This document shows, in pieces, positions 33,254 to 41,001 of a DNA stretch of 50,342 nucleotides. Where the stretch lies: positions 1-50,342 of the forward strand of contig CAZFRR010000310.1 of NCBI GenBank assembly GCA_964521405.1, read 5' to 3'. Both the position numbers and the translations under genes were made by a program. The notes below the pieces were generated by a model. It did no database searches. It had not been told where the DNA came from and saw only the letters and a list, made by a program, of their open reading frames with translations. The first letter of the stretch is position 1. Each line of letters opens with the position of its first letter. The stretch is from SG8-41 sp964521405 (GTDB lineage Bacteria > Pseudomonadota > Gammaproteobacteria > Burkholderiales > SG8-41).

Positions 33254-33278
33254 GTGATAACATACGTTATAACGTCAC
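33254..33278 (+). promoter_or_regulatory. Palindromic operator upstream of the antitoxin gene
   Basis: A perfect 12-bp palindrome, ACGTTATAACGT (33264-33275), overlaps a second inverted pair, ATAAC-N4-GTTAT (33257-33270). GTGA and TCAC flank the whole. It lies 17 bp before the antitoxin start. It is the natural binding site for an autoregulating AbrB-type antitoxin and its toxin complex. Confidence 0.65.
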
Positions 33279-33294
33279 CACGGAGACCCTCCTC

Positions 33295-33519
33295 ATGAAG
33301 CTCAAGATCACCACTATCGGTAACTCCGCCGGCGTGGTCCTGCCCAAGGAGTTGCTGGCGCGACTGCGCGTTGCCAAGGGCGACGCGCTCTACGCCACCG
33401 AGCTGCCCGACGGCATCAAGCTCACGCCCTTCGACTCCAAACTTGCCGGTGAGATGGAAGTTGCGGAGCGCGTGATGCGCAAGCGCCGCACCCTGCTGAA
33501 CAAGCTGGCCGAGAGCTGA
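33295..33519 (+). CDS. AbrB/MazE-family antitoxin
   Basis: 74 residues. The N-terminal 45 form an AbrB/MazE swapped-hairpin DNA-binding domain (ITTIGNSAGVVLPKELL, then KGDALYATELPDGIKL). The remaining helix is charged and would bind the toxin. It is followed after two bases by a Doc-type toxin gene. It should repress its own promoter through the palindrome at 33254-33278. Confidence 0.9.
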   Translation: MKLKITTIGNSAGVVLPKELLARLRVAKGDALYATELPDGIKLTPFDSKLAGEMEVAERVMRKRRTLLNKLAES

Positions 33520-33521
33520 CA

Positions 33522-34019
33522 GTGATCGTCTGGCTCGAAAAGACGCTCGCGCTCGCCATCCACGATCGCCAGCTCGCTGAGCATGGCGGCAGCGCCGGCG
33601 TGCGCGACGAAGGATTGCTCGAGTCGGCGCTGGCCCGTCCACAGCAGCTCCATGCCTACGGTGATCCCGCGCCCGATCTCGCCGATCTCGCGGCGGCCCT
33701 GGCGCACGGGCTCGCCCGCAACCACCCCTTCCTGGACGGCAACAAGCGAACCGCTGCCGTGGCCTGCGAAACTTTCCTCGAATTGAACGGCGCGGCGCTC
33801 GAGGCGCAGGACCTGGAGTTGTACCCGCTCTATCTAGCGCTCGCCGAAGGCAAGCTCAAAGAGCAGGAATTCGCCGCCTGGCTGCGTGGGCGCGTGCGCC
33901 TGCACAGCCGGGGTGAAGCGCACGAACCGCGGCCGGCGTACAAGGCGAAGGCGCGTGCGGCGCGGTCGCGGCGCAGGGCGCTGCGCGCAGCGGGACGAAC
34001 GTCATGGCGCAACGACTGA
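33522..34019 (+). CDS. doc: Doc-type toxin (Fic fold) with extended basic tail
   Basis: 165 residues from a GTG start. The Fic core covers about residues 1-128, with the active-site motif HPFLDGNKRTA at 68-78. Lys in the GNKR part is typical of Doc kinases, which phosphorylate elongation factor Tu, rather than AMPylating Fic proteins. About 37 extra residues (129-165) form an Arg/Ala-rich tail absent from ordinary Doc proteins of about 126 residues. The partner is the AbrB-type antitoxin just upstream, a frequent pairing. The tail may be a true extension or read-through into former intergenic DNA. Confidence 0.88.
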   Translation: MIVWLEKTLALAIHDRQLAEHGGSAGVRDEGLLESALARPQQLHAYGDPAPDLADLAAALAHGLARNHPFLDGNKRTAAVACETFLELNGAALEAQDLELYPLYLALAEGKLKEQEFAAWLRGRVRLHSRGEAHEPRPAYKAKARAARSRRRALRAAGRTSWRND

Positions 34020-34032
34020 CTATCTGACTGTT

Positions 34033-34118
34033 CCTCGGCGACTATCGGCGTCCATCGGCGGCTAATTGGGTCTTGGATTTGCCCTTATCCGCGTTTATCT
34101 GCGTATCTCTGCGGCTCG
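34033..34118. repeat. 10-bp repeat tract overlapping the 3' end of the Mo-hydroxylase gene
   Basis: Units such as CGGCGACTAT, CGGCGTCCAT and CGGCGGCTAA are followed by CCGCGTTTATCTGCGTATCTCTGCGGC. The second part is the inverse of the GCAGATAAAC unit. It encodes the last dozen residues and the stop of the molybdenum hydroxylase large subunit. A related CGGCATCCATCGGCGGC is at 34139. Confidence 0.7.
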
Positions 34119-36553
34119 GATTTGCTTTTGATGTTACCGGCATCCATCGGCGGCTTGCTCCTCGCTGCTTCGATGGTATGCCAAAGCGCGTCGTGCGTCA
34201 TCGGCAGCGTCTCGATACTCGTGTTGAGCGGCGCCAGCGCGTCGTTGACCGCATTGGCGATCGCGGCGGGGGCGCCGAGGTAGCCGGCCTCGCCCGAGCC
34301 CTTCTGCCCGAACGTGGTGAGGGGCGAAGGCGTGCAGTGATCCACGATGCTGATCGCCGGGACCTCCATCGCAGACGGGATCAGGTAGTCCATGAAGGTG
34401 CCGCTCGCGAGCTGGCCGTCATCGGTGTAGGAAAATTTCTCGTAGAGCGCCGCGCCGATGCCGTGGGCGATGCCGCCGTAAGTCATGCCGTGCACGATGT
34501 CCGGGTTGATCATCACGCCGCAGTCGTGGCCGCAGACGTACTTACGTAGCGATGGTTGCGCGGTCTCGGGGTCGATCTCGACGTAGACGACGTGCGCCTC
34601 GAACGCGTAGCACGGGTACATCTGCACCGTGCCCTCGGGCGTCGGCAGCTCGCCGCCGGTCGGCACTTCCCACACGAATTTCGCCTGCAGCCCGGGTTCC
34701 ACGCCGGGCGGCATCTTGTGGTGGCGGCGATGCGCGATGGTGACGAGATCGTCCCACGCCAGGCGCTTGCCGGGCTGGCCGCGGACCAAGACGTTGCCCT
34801 CCGAGTACTCGACGGTCTCGACAGTGCAGCCCAGGTTGTGCGCGGCGATCTCGATCAGCGTCTCCTTGATCCTGCGCGCGGCGCCGGCCGCTGCGCCGCC
34901 GAGCATGATCGCCATGCGGCTGCCAACGGGGCTATTCGACGGCAGCGCCGAGAGCGAGTCGGCGCGCACCACGCGAATGCCTGCCGGGTCGCGCTCCAGC
35001 ACTTCGCCAATCACGGTCGAAACCAGGGTCTCGTGCCCCTGCCCCGCGGATGATGTGCCCATCACGCCGGTGATGGCGCCCGACAGGTCCACGCGCACCA
35101 GGCACGAGTCCATCCACGTCGTCGTGTCATTCTTCGGGTTGAACAGCGGCTCGAACGCCGAGTTGCCGCCGCTTGGCTCCAGGCAGGTCGAGATGCCGAT
35201 GCCCGCGTAACGCCCCTCGCGGCGCGCCTGGTCGCGCTCGGCGACGAGCGCCGGGTAACCGATCGCTGCCAGCGCCTTGTCGAGCACGGCGTGGTAATCG
35301 CCCGAGTCGTAGGTCGAGCCGCTCGGGATGCGGTAGGGAAACTCGTCCTTCTTCAGCAGGTTCCTGCGGCGCAGCTCGATGCGGTCCATGCCGAGATGGC
35401 GCGCCACGCGGTCCATCATGCGCTCTATCGCGAAATTGGTCGGCGACTGGCCGAAGCCGCGCACCGCTTCCTGCGGCGTCTTGTTCGTCATCACGGATAT
35501 CGGCTCGTATTCGACGGCCTTGATGCGGTACGGCCCGCAGATTGCGCCCACCGGCTTGCCGAGCTGCAGCGGCGAGCGGCCCGCATAGGCGCCGACGTCG
35601 TCGAGCGCGCGGATTTTCAGCGCCCGGATGGTGCCGTCGCGGTCAAATGCGCTCTCCACGTCGAAGATCCGGTCGGGACCCTGCATGTCGCCCCCGCGCA
35701 TGTTCTCCAGCCGGTCCTCGATGAAGCGCACCGGCATGCCGAGGCGCCGCGCGAGGTAGCCCACGAGCACGGTGTGCTTAATGCCGCGCTTGACGCCGTA
35801 GCTGCCGCCGACGTCCACGTCGTAGTGCACACGCACCGCGTTGCCGGGGAGCCTCAGCGCGCGCGCGGCCTGGTCCGGATATTTCGGCATCTGGATGGAA
35901 GCCCAGATATCGAGCACCTGCTGTCCCGGGTCCCATTGCGCCGCGACGCCGAAGGTCTCGATCGGCACGGTGGAGCTGCGGCCCCAGACAGCGCGTAACG
36001 AAAGACGATGCTCGGCTTTGGCAAACGCTTTCTCGACCTCCCCCCAGACGAAGCGCCGCTGGTAGAGCACGTTGGAGCCGTGCGCCGGATGGACGAGCGG
36101 GCTGCCGGGTTTTACAGCCGCCTCGGGGTCGATGACGTACGGCAGCGGCTCGTAGTCCACCTCGACCCGTTCCGCCGCGTCCTCCGCGAGCGCGCGCGAG
36201 CCCGCAACCACTGCCGCCACCCATTCGCCGGCGTAGCGCACGACGTCCTTCGCGAGCGCGTAGCGCTTCACCTCCGGGGCATCAACTCCGATTGCCAGCG
36301 AGTCGGTCGCGGCGCAGAACTCTTCACCGGTCAGCACGTAATGCACGCCGGGAACCTTGAGCGCGGCCGCCGTTGCTATCGAGCGGATGCGCGCGCTCGG
36401 ATAGGGCGAAGCGACGATCGCCACGTGCTTCATCCCCGGCAGCGCGATGTCGGCGACGTAGCGCCCGCGCCCCATCACGAAGCGCGGGTCTTCCTTGGTG
36501 CGGCGCTTCTTGCCGATGTATCGGAAACCGTAAGGGCTCTTATCCGTTGCCAT
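34085..36553 (-). CDS. Molybdenum hydroxylase, large (Mo-cofactor-binding) subunit, xanthine dehydrogenase family
   Basis: 822 residues. The order of domains is that of CoxL/XdhB proteins: an N-terminal fold (GKKRRTKEDPRFVMGRGRYVAD), then two Mo-binding domains. The active-site loop reads AVRGFGQSPTNF, not the AYRCSFR of true CO dehydrogenases. The catalytic Glu is in GQKGSGEAGYLGAP near the C-terminus. The substrate is therefore an unknown N-heterocycle or aldehyde. With the small and medium subunits it forms the L-S-M set. The last residues (KSEPQRYADKRG) are encoded by repeat DNA. No ribosome site is obvious. Confidence 0.9.
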   Translation of the reverse strand: MATDKSPYGFRYIGKKRRTKEDPRFVMGRGRYVADIALPGMKHVAIVASPYPSARIRSIATAAALKVPGVHYVLTGEEFCAATDSLAIGVDAPEVKRYALAKDVVRYAGEWVAAVVAGSRALAEDAAERVEVDYEPLPYVIDPEAAVKPGSPLVHPAHGSNVLYQRRFVWGEVEKAFAKAEHRLSLRAVWGRSSTVPIETFGVAAQWDPGQQVLDIWASIQMPKYPDQAARALRLPGNAVRVHYDVDVGGSYGVKRGIKHTVLVGYLARRLGMPVRFIEDRLENMRGGDMQGPDRIFDVESAFDRDGTIRALKIRALDDVGAYAGRSPLQLGKPVGAICGPYRIKAVEYEPISVMTNKTPQEAVRGFGQSPTNFAIERMMDRVARHLGMDRIELRRRNLLKKDEFPYRIPSGSTYDSGDYHAVLDKALAAIGYPALVAERDQARREGRYAGIGISTCLEPSGGNSAFEPLFNPKNDTTTWMDSCLVRVDLSGAITGVMGTSSAGQGHETLVSTVIGEVLERDPAGIRVVRADSLSALPSNSPVGSRMAIMLGGAAAGAARRIKETLIEIAAHNLGCTVETVEYSEGNVLVRGQPGKRLAWDDLVTIAHRRHHKMPPGVEPGLQAKFVWEVPTGGELPTPEGTVQMYPCYAFEAHVVYVEIDPETAQPSLRKYVCGHDCGVMINPDIVHGMTYGGIAHGIGAALYEKFSYTDDGQLASGTFMDYLIPSAMEVPAISIVDHCTPSPLTTFGQKGSGEAGYLGAPAAIANAVNDALAPLNTSIETLPMTHDALWHTIEAARSKPPMDAGNIKSKSEPQRYADKRG

Positions 36554-36566
36554 GTTGATCGCTAAT

Positions 36567-36685
36567 AGACAGGATTAACAAGATTTACAAAATCAATAAC
36601 GCTCTGGTTTTAGTCCTGTTAATCCTGTTAATCCTGTTAATCCTGTTAATCCTGTTAATCCTGTTAATCCTGTTAATCCTGTCCA
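36567..36685. repeat. Inverted element with 9-bp CCTGTTAAT units
   Basis: The left arm (36567-36595, GACAGGATTAACAAGATTTAC) pairs with the right arm (36615-36684), seven perfect CCTGTTAAT units and a final CCTGTCC. It spans from the large-subunit gene start to one base before the small-subunit stop codon. A related element lies at 37190. Confidence 0.92.
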
Positions 36686-37177
36686 TTACTTCTTTCCGGC
36701 AGCGAGCCGCTCCGCGGCGAGCTGCACCGCGTCCACGATCTGCTGGTAGCCCGTGCAGCGGCAAAGGTTGCCGCCAATCGCCTCGCGGATCTGCTCCTCG
36801 CTCGGGCGCGGTGTGACGTTGAGCAGCCCCTGCGCCGCGATCAGCATGCCCGGCGTGCAGTAGCCGCACTGCAGGCCGTGCATCTGGCAGAAGCTGTCCT
36901 GCAGCACGGAGAGCGTGCCGTCGGGCTTGGCAAGCCCCTCCACCGTGGTCACGCGGTGGCCGTCTGCCTGCACCGCGTAGATGAGACACGAGCGCACCGG
37001 CTCGCCGTCGAGCATCACCGAGCACGCGCCGCAGACGCCGTGCTCGCAGCCGACGTGCGTGCCGGTCAACCGCAATTCCTCTCGCAGCCAGTCCACGAGC
37101 GAGAGCCGCGCCGGCACCGCGCCTTTGCGCGCGGCGCCATTCACTTCGACCGAGATCTTATGCAGTTTTTCGTTCAT
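36686..37177 (-). CDS. Molybdenum hydroxylase, small [2Fe-2S] subunit
   Basis: 163 residues. A plant-type ferredoxin domain carries cluster cysteines in GCEHGVCGACSVMLDGE. A second all-helical 2Fe-2S domain has CQMHGLQCGYCTPG and GNLCRCTGYQ. It passes electrons between the Mo site and FAD. It lies between the FAD subunit gene upstream and the Mo subunit gene downstream, with repeat elements on both sides. Confidence 0.95.
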   Translation of the reverse strand: MNEKLHKISVEVNGAARKGAVPARLSLVDWLREELRLTGTHVGCEHGVCGACSVMLDGEPVRSCLIYAVQADGHRVTTVEGLAKPDGTLSVLQDSFCQMHGLQCGYCTPGMLIAAQGLLNVTPRPSEEQIREAIGGNLCRCTGYQQIVDAVQLAAERLAAGKK

Positions 37178-37189
37178 TGAAGATCAAAT

Positions 37190-37256
37190 AGACAGGATTT
37201 ACAAAAACAAAAATCCTCCGGTTGTTTTCTTGTTAATCCTGTAAATCCTGTCCCTT
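37190..37256. repeat. Inverted element, GACAGGATTTAC arms
   Basis: GACAGGATTTACAAAAAC (37190-37207) pairs with TTAATCCTGTAAATCCTGTCC (37232-37252). It lies between the FAD and 2Fe-2S subunit genes and uses the same unit as the element at 36567. Confidence 0.85.
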
Positions 37257-37273
37257 TGCATTTTGAGACGGGT

Positions 37274-38152
37274 CTAGTTTTTTGTTTTTGCGTTCTCACA
37301 CGCCGCGCGCAGCGCGCGCGCCGCGAGCACGGCCGCGAGATGCCTGCGATAGTTCGCGCGGGCGTGCAGGTCGCTGGAGAAATCCACTCCCGCCGCGGCA
37401 TCGCGCGCAGCGCCCGTCACCACCTCCTCATCCAGCCGCGAGCCGACGAGGCGCGCGGCGAGCTCCGGAAAGGCGCGCGGCGTCGAGCCGCCCCCGCCGA
37501 TCCCGAAGCTGGCGCGCACGCAGCGCCCGTCACCGTCGAGCGCGACCTGTGCGGCAGCCGCGACGATCGCAAAATCACCCTGCCGGCGGCTGACTTCCGT
37601 GAAAGCCGAGCCGCTGCGCGGCTCGGGCCACGCCGGCCAGTGGATTTCCTCCAGGCATTCGTGCGGCGCCACCGTGGTCGTCAGCGGACCGGCGAAAAAC
37701 TCTCCCGCGGTCACCTTGCGCGTGCCGGCCGTCGAGCGCAGCACCATCGTCGCGCCAAGCACTTGCGCCGCGAGCGGCAGTTCGGCAGCCGGGTCGGCGT
37801 GAGCGAGACTGCCGCCGAGGGTGCCGCGGTTGCGGGTCTGGGCGTGGCCGACCCAGGCCAGCGCCTGCCGCAGCATGGGAACGCGAGCGGCGAGGGCATT
37901 ATCCCGCTCGATCACGCATTGCCGCGTGCACGCCCCAATGCGTGCGAGCCCGGATTCGATTGCGATGAACTTGAGCGCTGCGATTTCATTGATATCGACG
38001 AGCCGGCGCGGGCGCGTGAGGCGCATCGCCATCATCGGCACCAGGCTCTGCCCCCCGGCGATCAGCTTGACGTCTTCGCCGTCCCGCTGCAGCAGCTCGC
38101 AGGCTTCTGCAACCGAGCTGGCGCGGACATAAGAAAAAGGCGCTGCCTTCAT
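37274..38152 (-). CDS. Molybdenum hydroxylase, medium (FAD-binding) subunit
   Basis: 292 residues, CoxM type. FAD motifs are LIAGGQSLVPMMAMR and GNRGTLGGSLAHADPAAELP (written TRNRGTLGG here). It takes electrons from the 2Fe-2S subunit. The start overlaps by one base the stop of the RlmI-like gene upstream (TGATG), so the hydroxylase genes may be transcribed from that gene's promoter. Confidence 0.93.
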   Translation of the reverse strand: MKAAPFSYVRASSVAEACELLQRDGEDVKLIAGGQSLVPMMAMRLTRPRRLVDINEIAALKFIAIESGLARIGACTRQCVIERDNALAARVPMLRQALAWVGHAQTRNRGTLGGSLAHADPAAELPLAAQVLGATMVLRSTAGTRKVTAGEFFAGPLTTTVAPHECLEEIHWPAWPEPRSGSAFTEVSRRQGDFAIVAAAAQVALDGDGRCVRASFGIGGGGSTPRAFPELAARLVGSRLDEEVVTGAARDAAAGVDFSSDLHARANYRRHLAAVLAARALRAACENAKTKN

Positions 38153-39333
38153 CAGCCGCCGACCCGGCAGACGAGTCCTTTCAGGTAATCGCCTTCCGGG
38201 AAATTGAGGACAATCGGGTGATCGAGCCCGGGAGCCAGTCGTTCGATAATCTGCGCCTGGACGCCGGCGTCAAGCGCCGATCCGGCGATGATCTTCTGGA
38301 AGAGATCCGCTGAAACCCCGCCCGAGCAGGAAAACGTCGCGAGCAGCCCGCCGGGCCGCAACAACTTGAAGGCCAGCAGGTTGATATCCTTGTAGGCGCG
38401 GGCGGCCTTCTCCGCGTGCGCGGCGGTCGGCGCGAACTTGGGCGGGTCGAGCACGATGAGATCGAATTGGCGGGCCTGGTCGCGGAAGCGCCGCAGCAGC
38501 AGAAAGACATCGCCTTCCAGCCATTCTGGCTGCGCCAGCTGGTTCAGTTCCGCGTTGCCGCGCGCGAGCTCGAGCGCGTCGGCCGAACTGTCCACGGCGG
38601 TGACCGACTTCGCGCCGCCGGTGAGCGCGTTTAATGCGAATCCGCCGCTATAGCAAAAACCGTCGAGCACTTCGCGCCCGCGCGCCAGTTCCCGCACCCG
38701 CCGCCGGTTATCGCGCTGGTCGAGATAAAAGCCGGTCTTGTGCCCATGTTCCAGATCGACCTGGAACTTGAGTCCATGCTCCGCGACGGTGATCCGCGCC
38801 GGGTCGCGGCTGCCGCGCAACGGTCCGGTCACCGCAGGCAGGCCCTCCAGGCCCCGCACCTCAGCGTCGGAACGCTCCCAGATGCGGCCCGCCCCGCTCG
38901 CTTCCATCACCGCGTCCGCGATCTCCTGGCGCCAGCGCTCGGCGCCGGCGCTCGTGAGTTGCAGCACCACCGTATCGCCGTAGCGGTCGGCCACCACTCC
39001 CGGCAGCCCGTCGGACTCTCCATGCACCAGCCGCACGGCATCGGTGCCGGCATCCTGCAATAGCACCCGGCGCTGCTCGACCGCCCGCTTGATATTCTCG
39101 CTAAAGAACGCGCCGTCTATGGCGCGCGCTTTCCAGTCCCAAACGCGGGCAACGATCTGGGACTCGGGGCTGTAAGCGGCAACCGCCAGGAACTCCCCGG
39201 TGGCGGACCACACCTCGACGGTCTCGCCCGGGCCCGGATTGCCCTGCACCTTTGCCATCGCGCCAGAGAACACCCACGGGTGGCGGCGCTTCAACGACTT
39301 CTCGCGCCCGGCTTTGAGAATCAGCTTATGCAT
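38152..39333 (-). CDS. rlmI: Class I rRNA (cytosine-C5) methyltransferase, RlmI-like
   Basis: 393 residues. An N-terminal PUA domain (LKAGREKSLKRRHPWVFSGAM) is followed by an EEHEE-type region and a Rossmann SAM domain. Motifs VLDGFCYSGGFALNA, VDSSADALELA and LIVLDPPKFAP are the SAM and catalytic blocks. An SCSGGVS motif supplies the catalytic Cys. RlmI methylates C1962 of 23S rRNA; assignment to that exact base is by family only. It is probably the first gene ahead of the Mo-hydroxylase operon. Confidence 0.9.
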   Translation of the reverse strand: MHKLILKAGREKSLKRRHPWVFSGAMAKVQGNPGPGETVEVWSATGEFLAVAAYSPESQIVARVWDWKARAIDGAFFSENIKRAVEQRRVLLQDAGTDAVRLVHGESDGLPGVVADRYGDTVVLQLTSAGAERWRQEIADAVMEASGAGRIWERSDAEVRGLEGLPAVTGPLRGSRDPARITVAEHGLKFQVDLEHGHKTGFYLDQRDNRRRVRELARGREVLDGFCYSGGFALNALTGGAKSVTAVDSSADALELARGNAELNQLAQPEWLEGDVFLLLRRFRDQARQFDLIVLDPPKFAPTAAHAEKAARAYKDINLLAFKLLRPGGLLATFSCSGGVSADLFQKIIAGSALDAGVQAQIIERLAPGLDHPIVLNFPEGDYLKGLVCRVGG

Positions 39334-39344
39334 GAAGACCGGAA

Positions 39345-39426
39345 ATTAGCCGCCAAGACGCCGAGGCGCCAAGAAAATTAAGAACAACAATCGAACTGCC
39401 AAGCACGCCGAGAGCGCCAAGAAAAA
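39345..39426. repeat. TTAGCCGCCAAG-type repeats (left boundary of accessory patch)
   Basis: TTAGCCGCCAAGACGCCGAGG and further CGCCAAGAAAA units cover 39346-39426. An inverse copy (CTTGGCGCCTTGGCGGCTAAT) is at 40948-40968. The pair brackets the two AT-richer genes between them. Confidence 0.7.
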
Positions 39427-39434
39427 CTCAACGT

Positions 39435-40152
39435 CTAGGAAGAAGGCGAAGAAACAAGCTCAACAGACACATTAAGCTTATAGCGATATAGGGACACTGT
39501 CCCTTTAACCCGCTCGATAGCAAGAACAAGATCATCGGAAATTTCTTTCGCTACGATAATTCCACGACACGGACCGTTGCCCAAGTGCTTATCGACCCAT
39601 GCCATGTAGTAAAGAAGTGGCTTTGTTGCGTCCGCGCTCCAACTTTAGTTCGATTACCACAAAGCCATTGCTCTGATCGACAGCGAGGATGTCTATCCGC
39701 CCGCCATCGACCGGAAATTCGACGCCCTTTTGTTCACTTTTTTGGTATAGCCGAAGGCGATCCTCAATGCATTCTAAATTGTTTGCTAGGAAATCACGGA
39801 GATCAGCTTCCGCAGCGAACGCCTGATCTTCCTCGGCATCTTCTTCTTCAGGATCAGGCTCGCCCTTGCCCTCAAGAAAATCCTCGTAACGGCTCTTCAG
39901 TCGAAGCCAAAAATCGCTCTTTCTTTGACCCCAAGGGATGTTGCCGGCCGGCCAGTATTGTTTCTTGAATAATTCGAACAACCCTTTCTTTGCAAAGAGA
40001 TCCACGATATACCCACGTCGGAGCGATGACGTGTAGGAAAGATCCCATTCGATTTCCATATCTTGAATCTCAGCCATTTCCTTATCGAGACCCTGTTCAG
40101 AGCCGAATCGATAGGCTTCTTTTAATGGTAGGACTGTTCGTTCTTCGTCCAC
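39435..40152 (-). pseudogene. PD-(D/E)XK nuclease (NucS/DUF91-like), frameshifted
   Basis: From the GTG at 40152 a 187-residue frame runs to a stop at 39589. Its last 80 residues carry the nuclease core: FLANNLECIEDRLRL, GGRIDILAVD (Asp) and VVIELKLERG (Glu-x-Lys). The family continues with a helix such as LLxYMxWV. That sequence is present in another frame, from MAWVDKHLG through RGIIVAKEISDD to the TAG at 39435. A small indel near 39600 therefore splits the gene. It may be a real mutation, a programmed shift or an assembly error. Codon use is visibly AT-richer than the flanks. Confidence 0.75.
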
Positions 40153-40276
40153 CTTTCCTCTCCTTCTCGAAAACTATCATTTATTCTTTGACAGCACTGC
40201 GCGCCGACACCATCTTTGCCTTAGGGAGCAACGTTTGAAATTAATAATTTCCGCTAGACAACACCTGACGCTCCCT

Positions 40277-40855
40277 TTAAAAATTTCTGGCGACATAATT
40301 CATCTTCTTGATGAAGCACTGTCTCAAGTCATTATCCCCTTGGAGTAAAGCCGCCTTGTGGTCACTAAACGCTCCCTCTAACTCTTCATGGAATCGGCGT
40401 GTATTCAAGACTAAGCCAGCCCCACTAGATGATGGCTTGACTACGAATGCAGCATGTTTTCTCTTTACCAAGGAATCCGCTTCCGCTTCAGCCTGATGCA
40501 GAATTCTGCAGCGGAGTGTGTCATAAAACAAAGATGCGGTGTCTTCCGAAAAAAAGCACTTAAATCTAGCGGTTGTTAAGAAAGCTTTGAAGTAGGCCTT
40601 AGACTTTTTGTGCGGCGTTTTGGGCATACCTCTACGATATTGTTCCAAGGCTTCGATGACTGCACAGTCGATAGCAAGAACCGCAAACCCGCTGTAGTTC
40701 TTGTTAAGCAACCCGCGAGAATGGTTCAGGTATCTGTCGTTGATGCGATGATCAAGAAGGTCAATCGCATCTTGCCACGCAGCCGCGTCGTTGCTCTCTA
40801 GGCGATTCAGTAGTGCGGGCCACTCGTTGCTTTTGAACTCCGCTCCTATCTTCAT
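40277..40855 (-). CDS. HEPN-like protein of unknown function
   Basis: 192 residues, mainly helical, AT-richer than neighbours. I recognise no named family. DTLRCRILHQAEAE (112-125) contains R115-x4-H120, the spacing of the HEPN ribonuclease motif. FAVLAIDCAVIEALEQY (57-73) is a buried helix often seen in such folds. HEPN proteins often act in defence or toxin systems by cutting RNA. The frameshifted nuclease gene lies 124 bp downstream on the same strand, so the two may form a unit. HEPN assignment rests on motif and helix content only. Confidence 0.6.
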   Translation of the reverse strand: MKIGAEFKSNEWPALLNRLESNDAAAWQDAIDLLDHRINDRYLNHSRGLLNKNYSGFAVLAIDCAVIEALEQYRRGMPKTPHKKSKAYFKAFLTTARFKCFFSEDTASLFYDTLRCRILHQAEAEADSLVKRKHAAFVVKPSSSGAGLVLNTRRFHEELEGAFSDHKAALLQGDNDLRQCFIKKMNYVARNF

Positions 40856-40904
40856 CTATCCCCCGGCGTCGTCAAAATCTTGGTGTCTAGAATGCTTTCC
40901 TGCA

Positions 40905-40975
40905 TCTACATTTATCGGCGTTTATCTGCGGTTCCATTCTTGTTCTTCTTGGCGCCTTGGCGGCTAATTCTTCTT
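40905..40975. repeat. 10-bp CGTTTATCTG and CTTGGCGGCTAA repeats
   Basis: TTTATCGGCGTTTATCTGCGGTTCC is followed by CTTCTTGGCGCCTTGGCGGCTAATTC. This is an inverse copy of the repeats at 39345 and forms the right boundary of the HEPN/nuclease pair. Confidence 0.7.
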
Positions 40976-41000
40976 CTTCGCCCGCGGATGCGCCGCGTCG
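40956..41000. repeat. 45-bp direct repeat, copy 1 (duplicated 3' end of xerC)
   Basis: It matches 41848-41892 at 39 of 45 positions by direct alignment. In the minus-strand frame it would encode DAAHPRAKKKN and a stop, a diverged copy of the XerC tail DAAHPRAKRKS. Together the copies bracket the Phd/VapC genes. Confidence 0.8.
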
Positions 41001-41001
41001 C

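Noticed and set aside
34085..38152. Aerobic CO dehydrogenase (coxMSL)
   Set aside because: The large subunit has AVRGFGQ at the active-site loop instead of the AYRCSFR of true CO dehydrogenase, so only the wider Mo-hydroxylase family is claimed.
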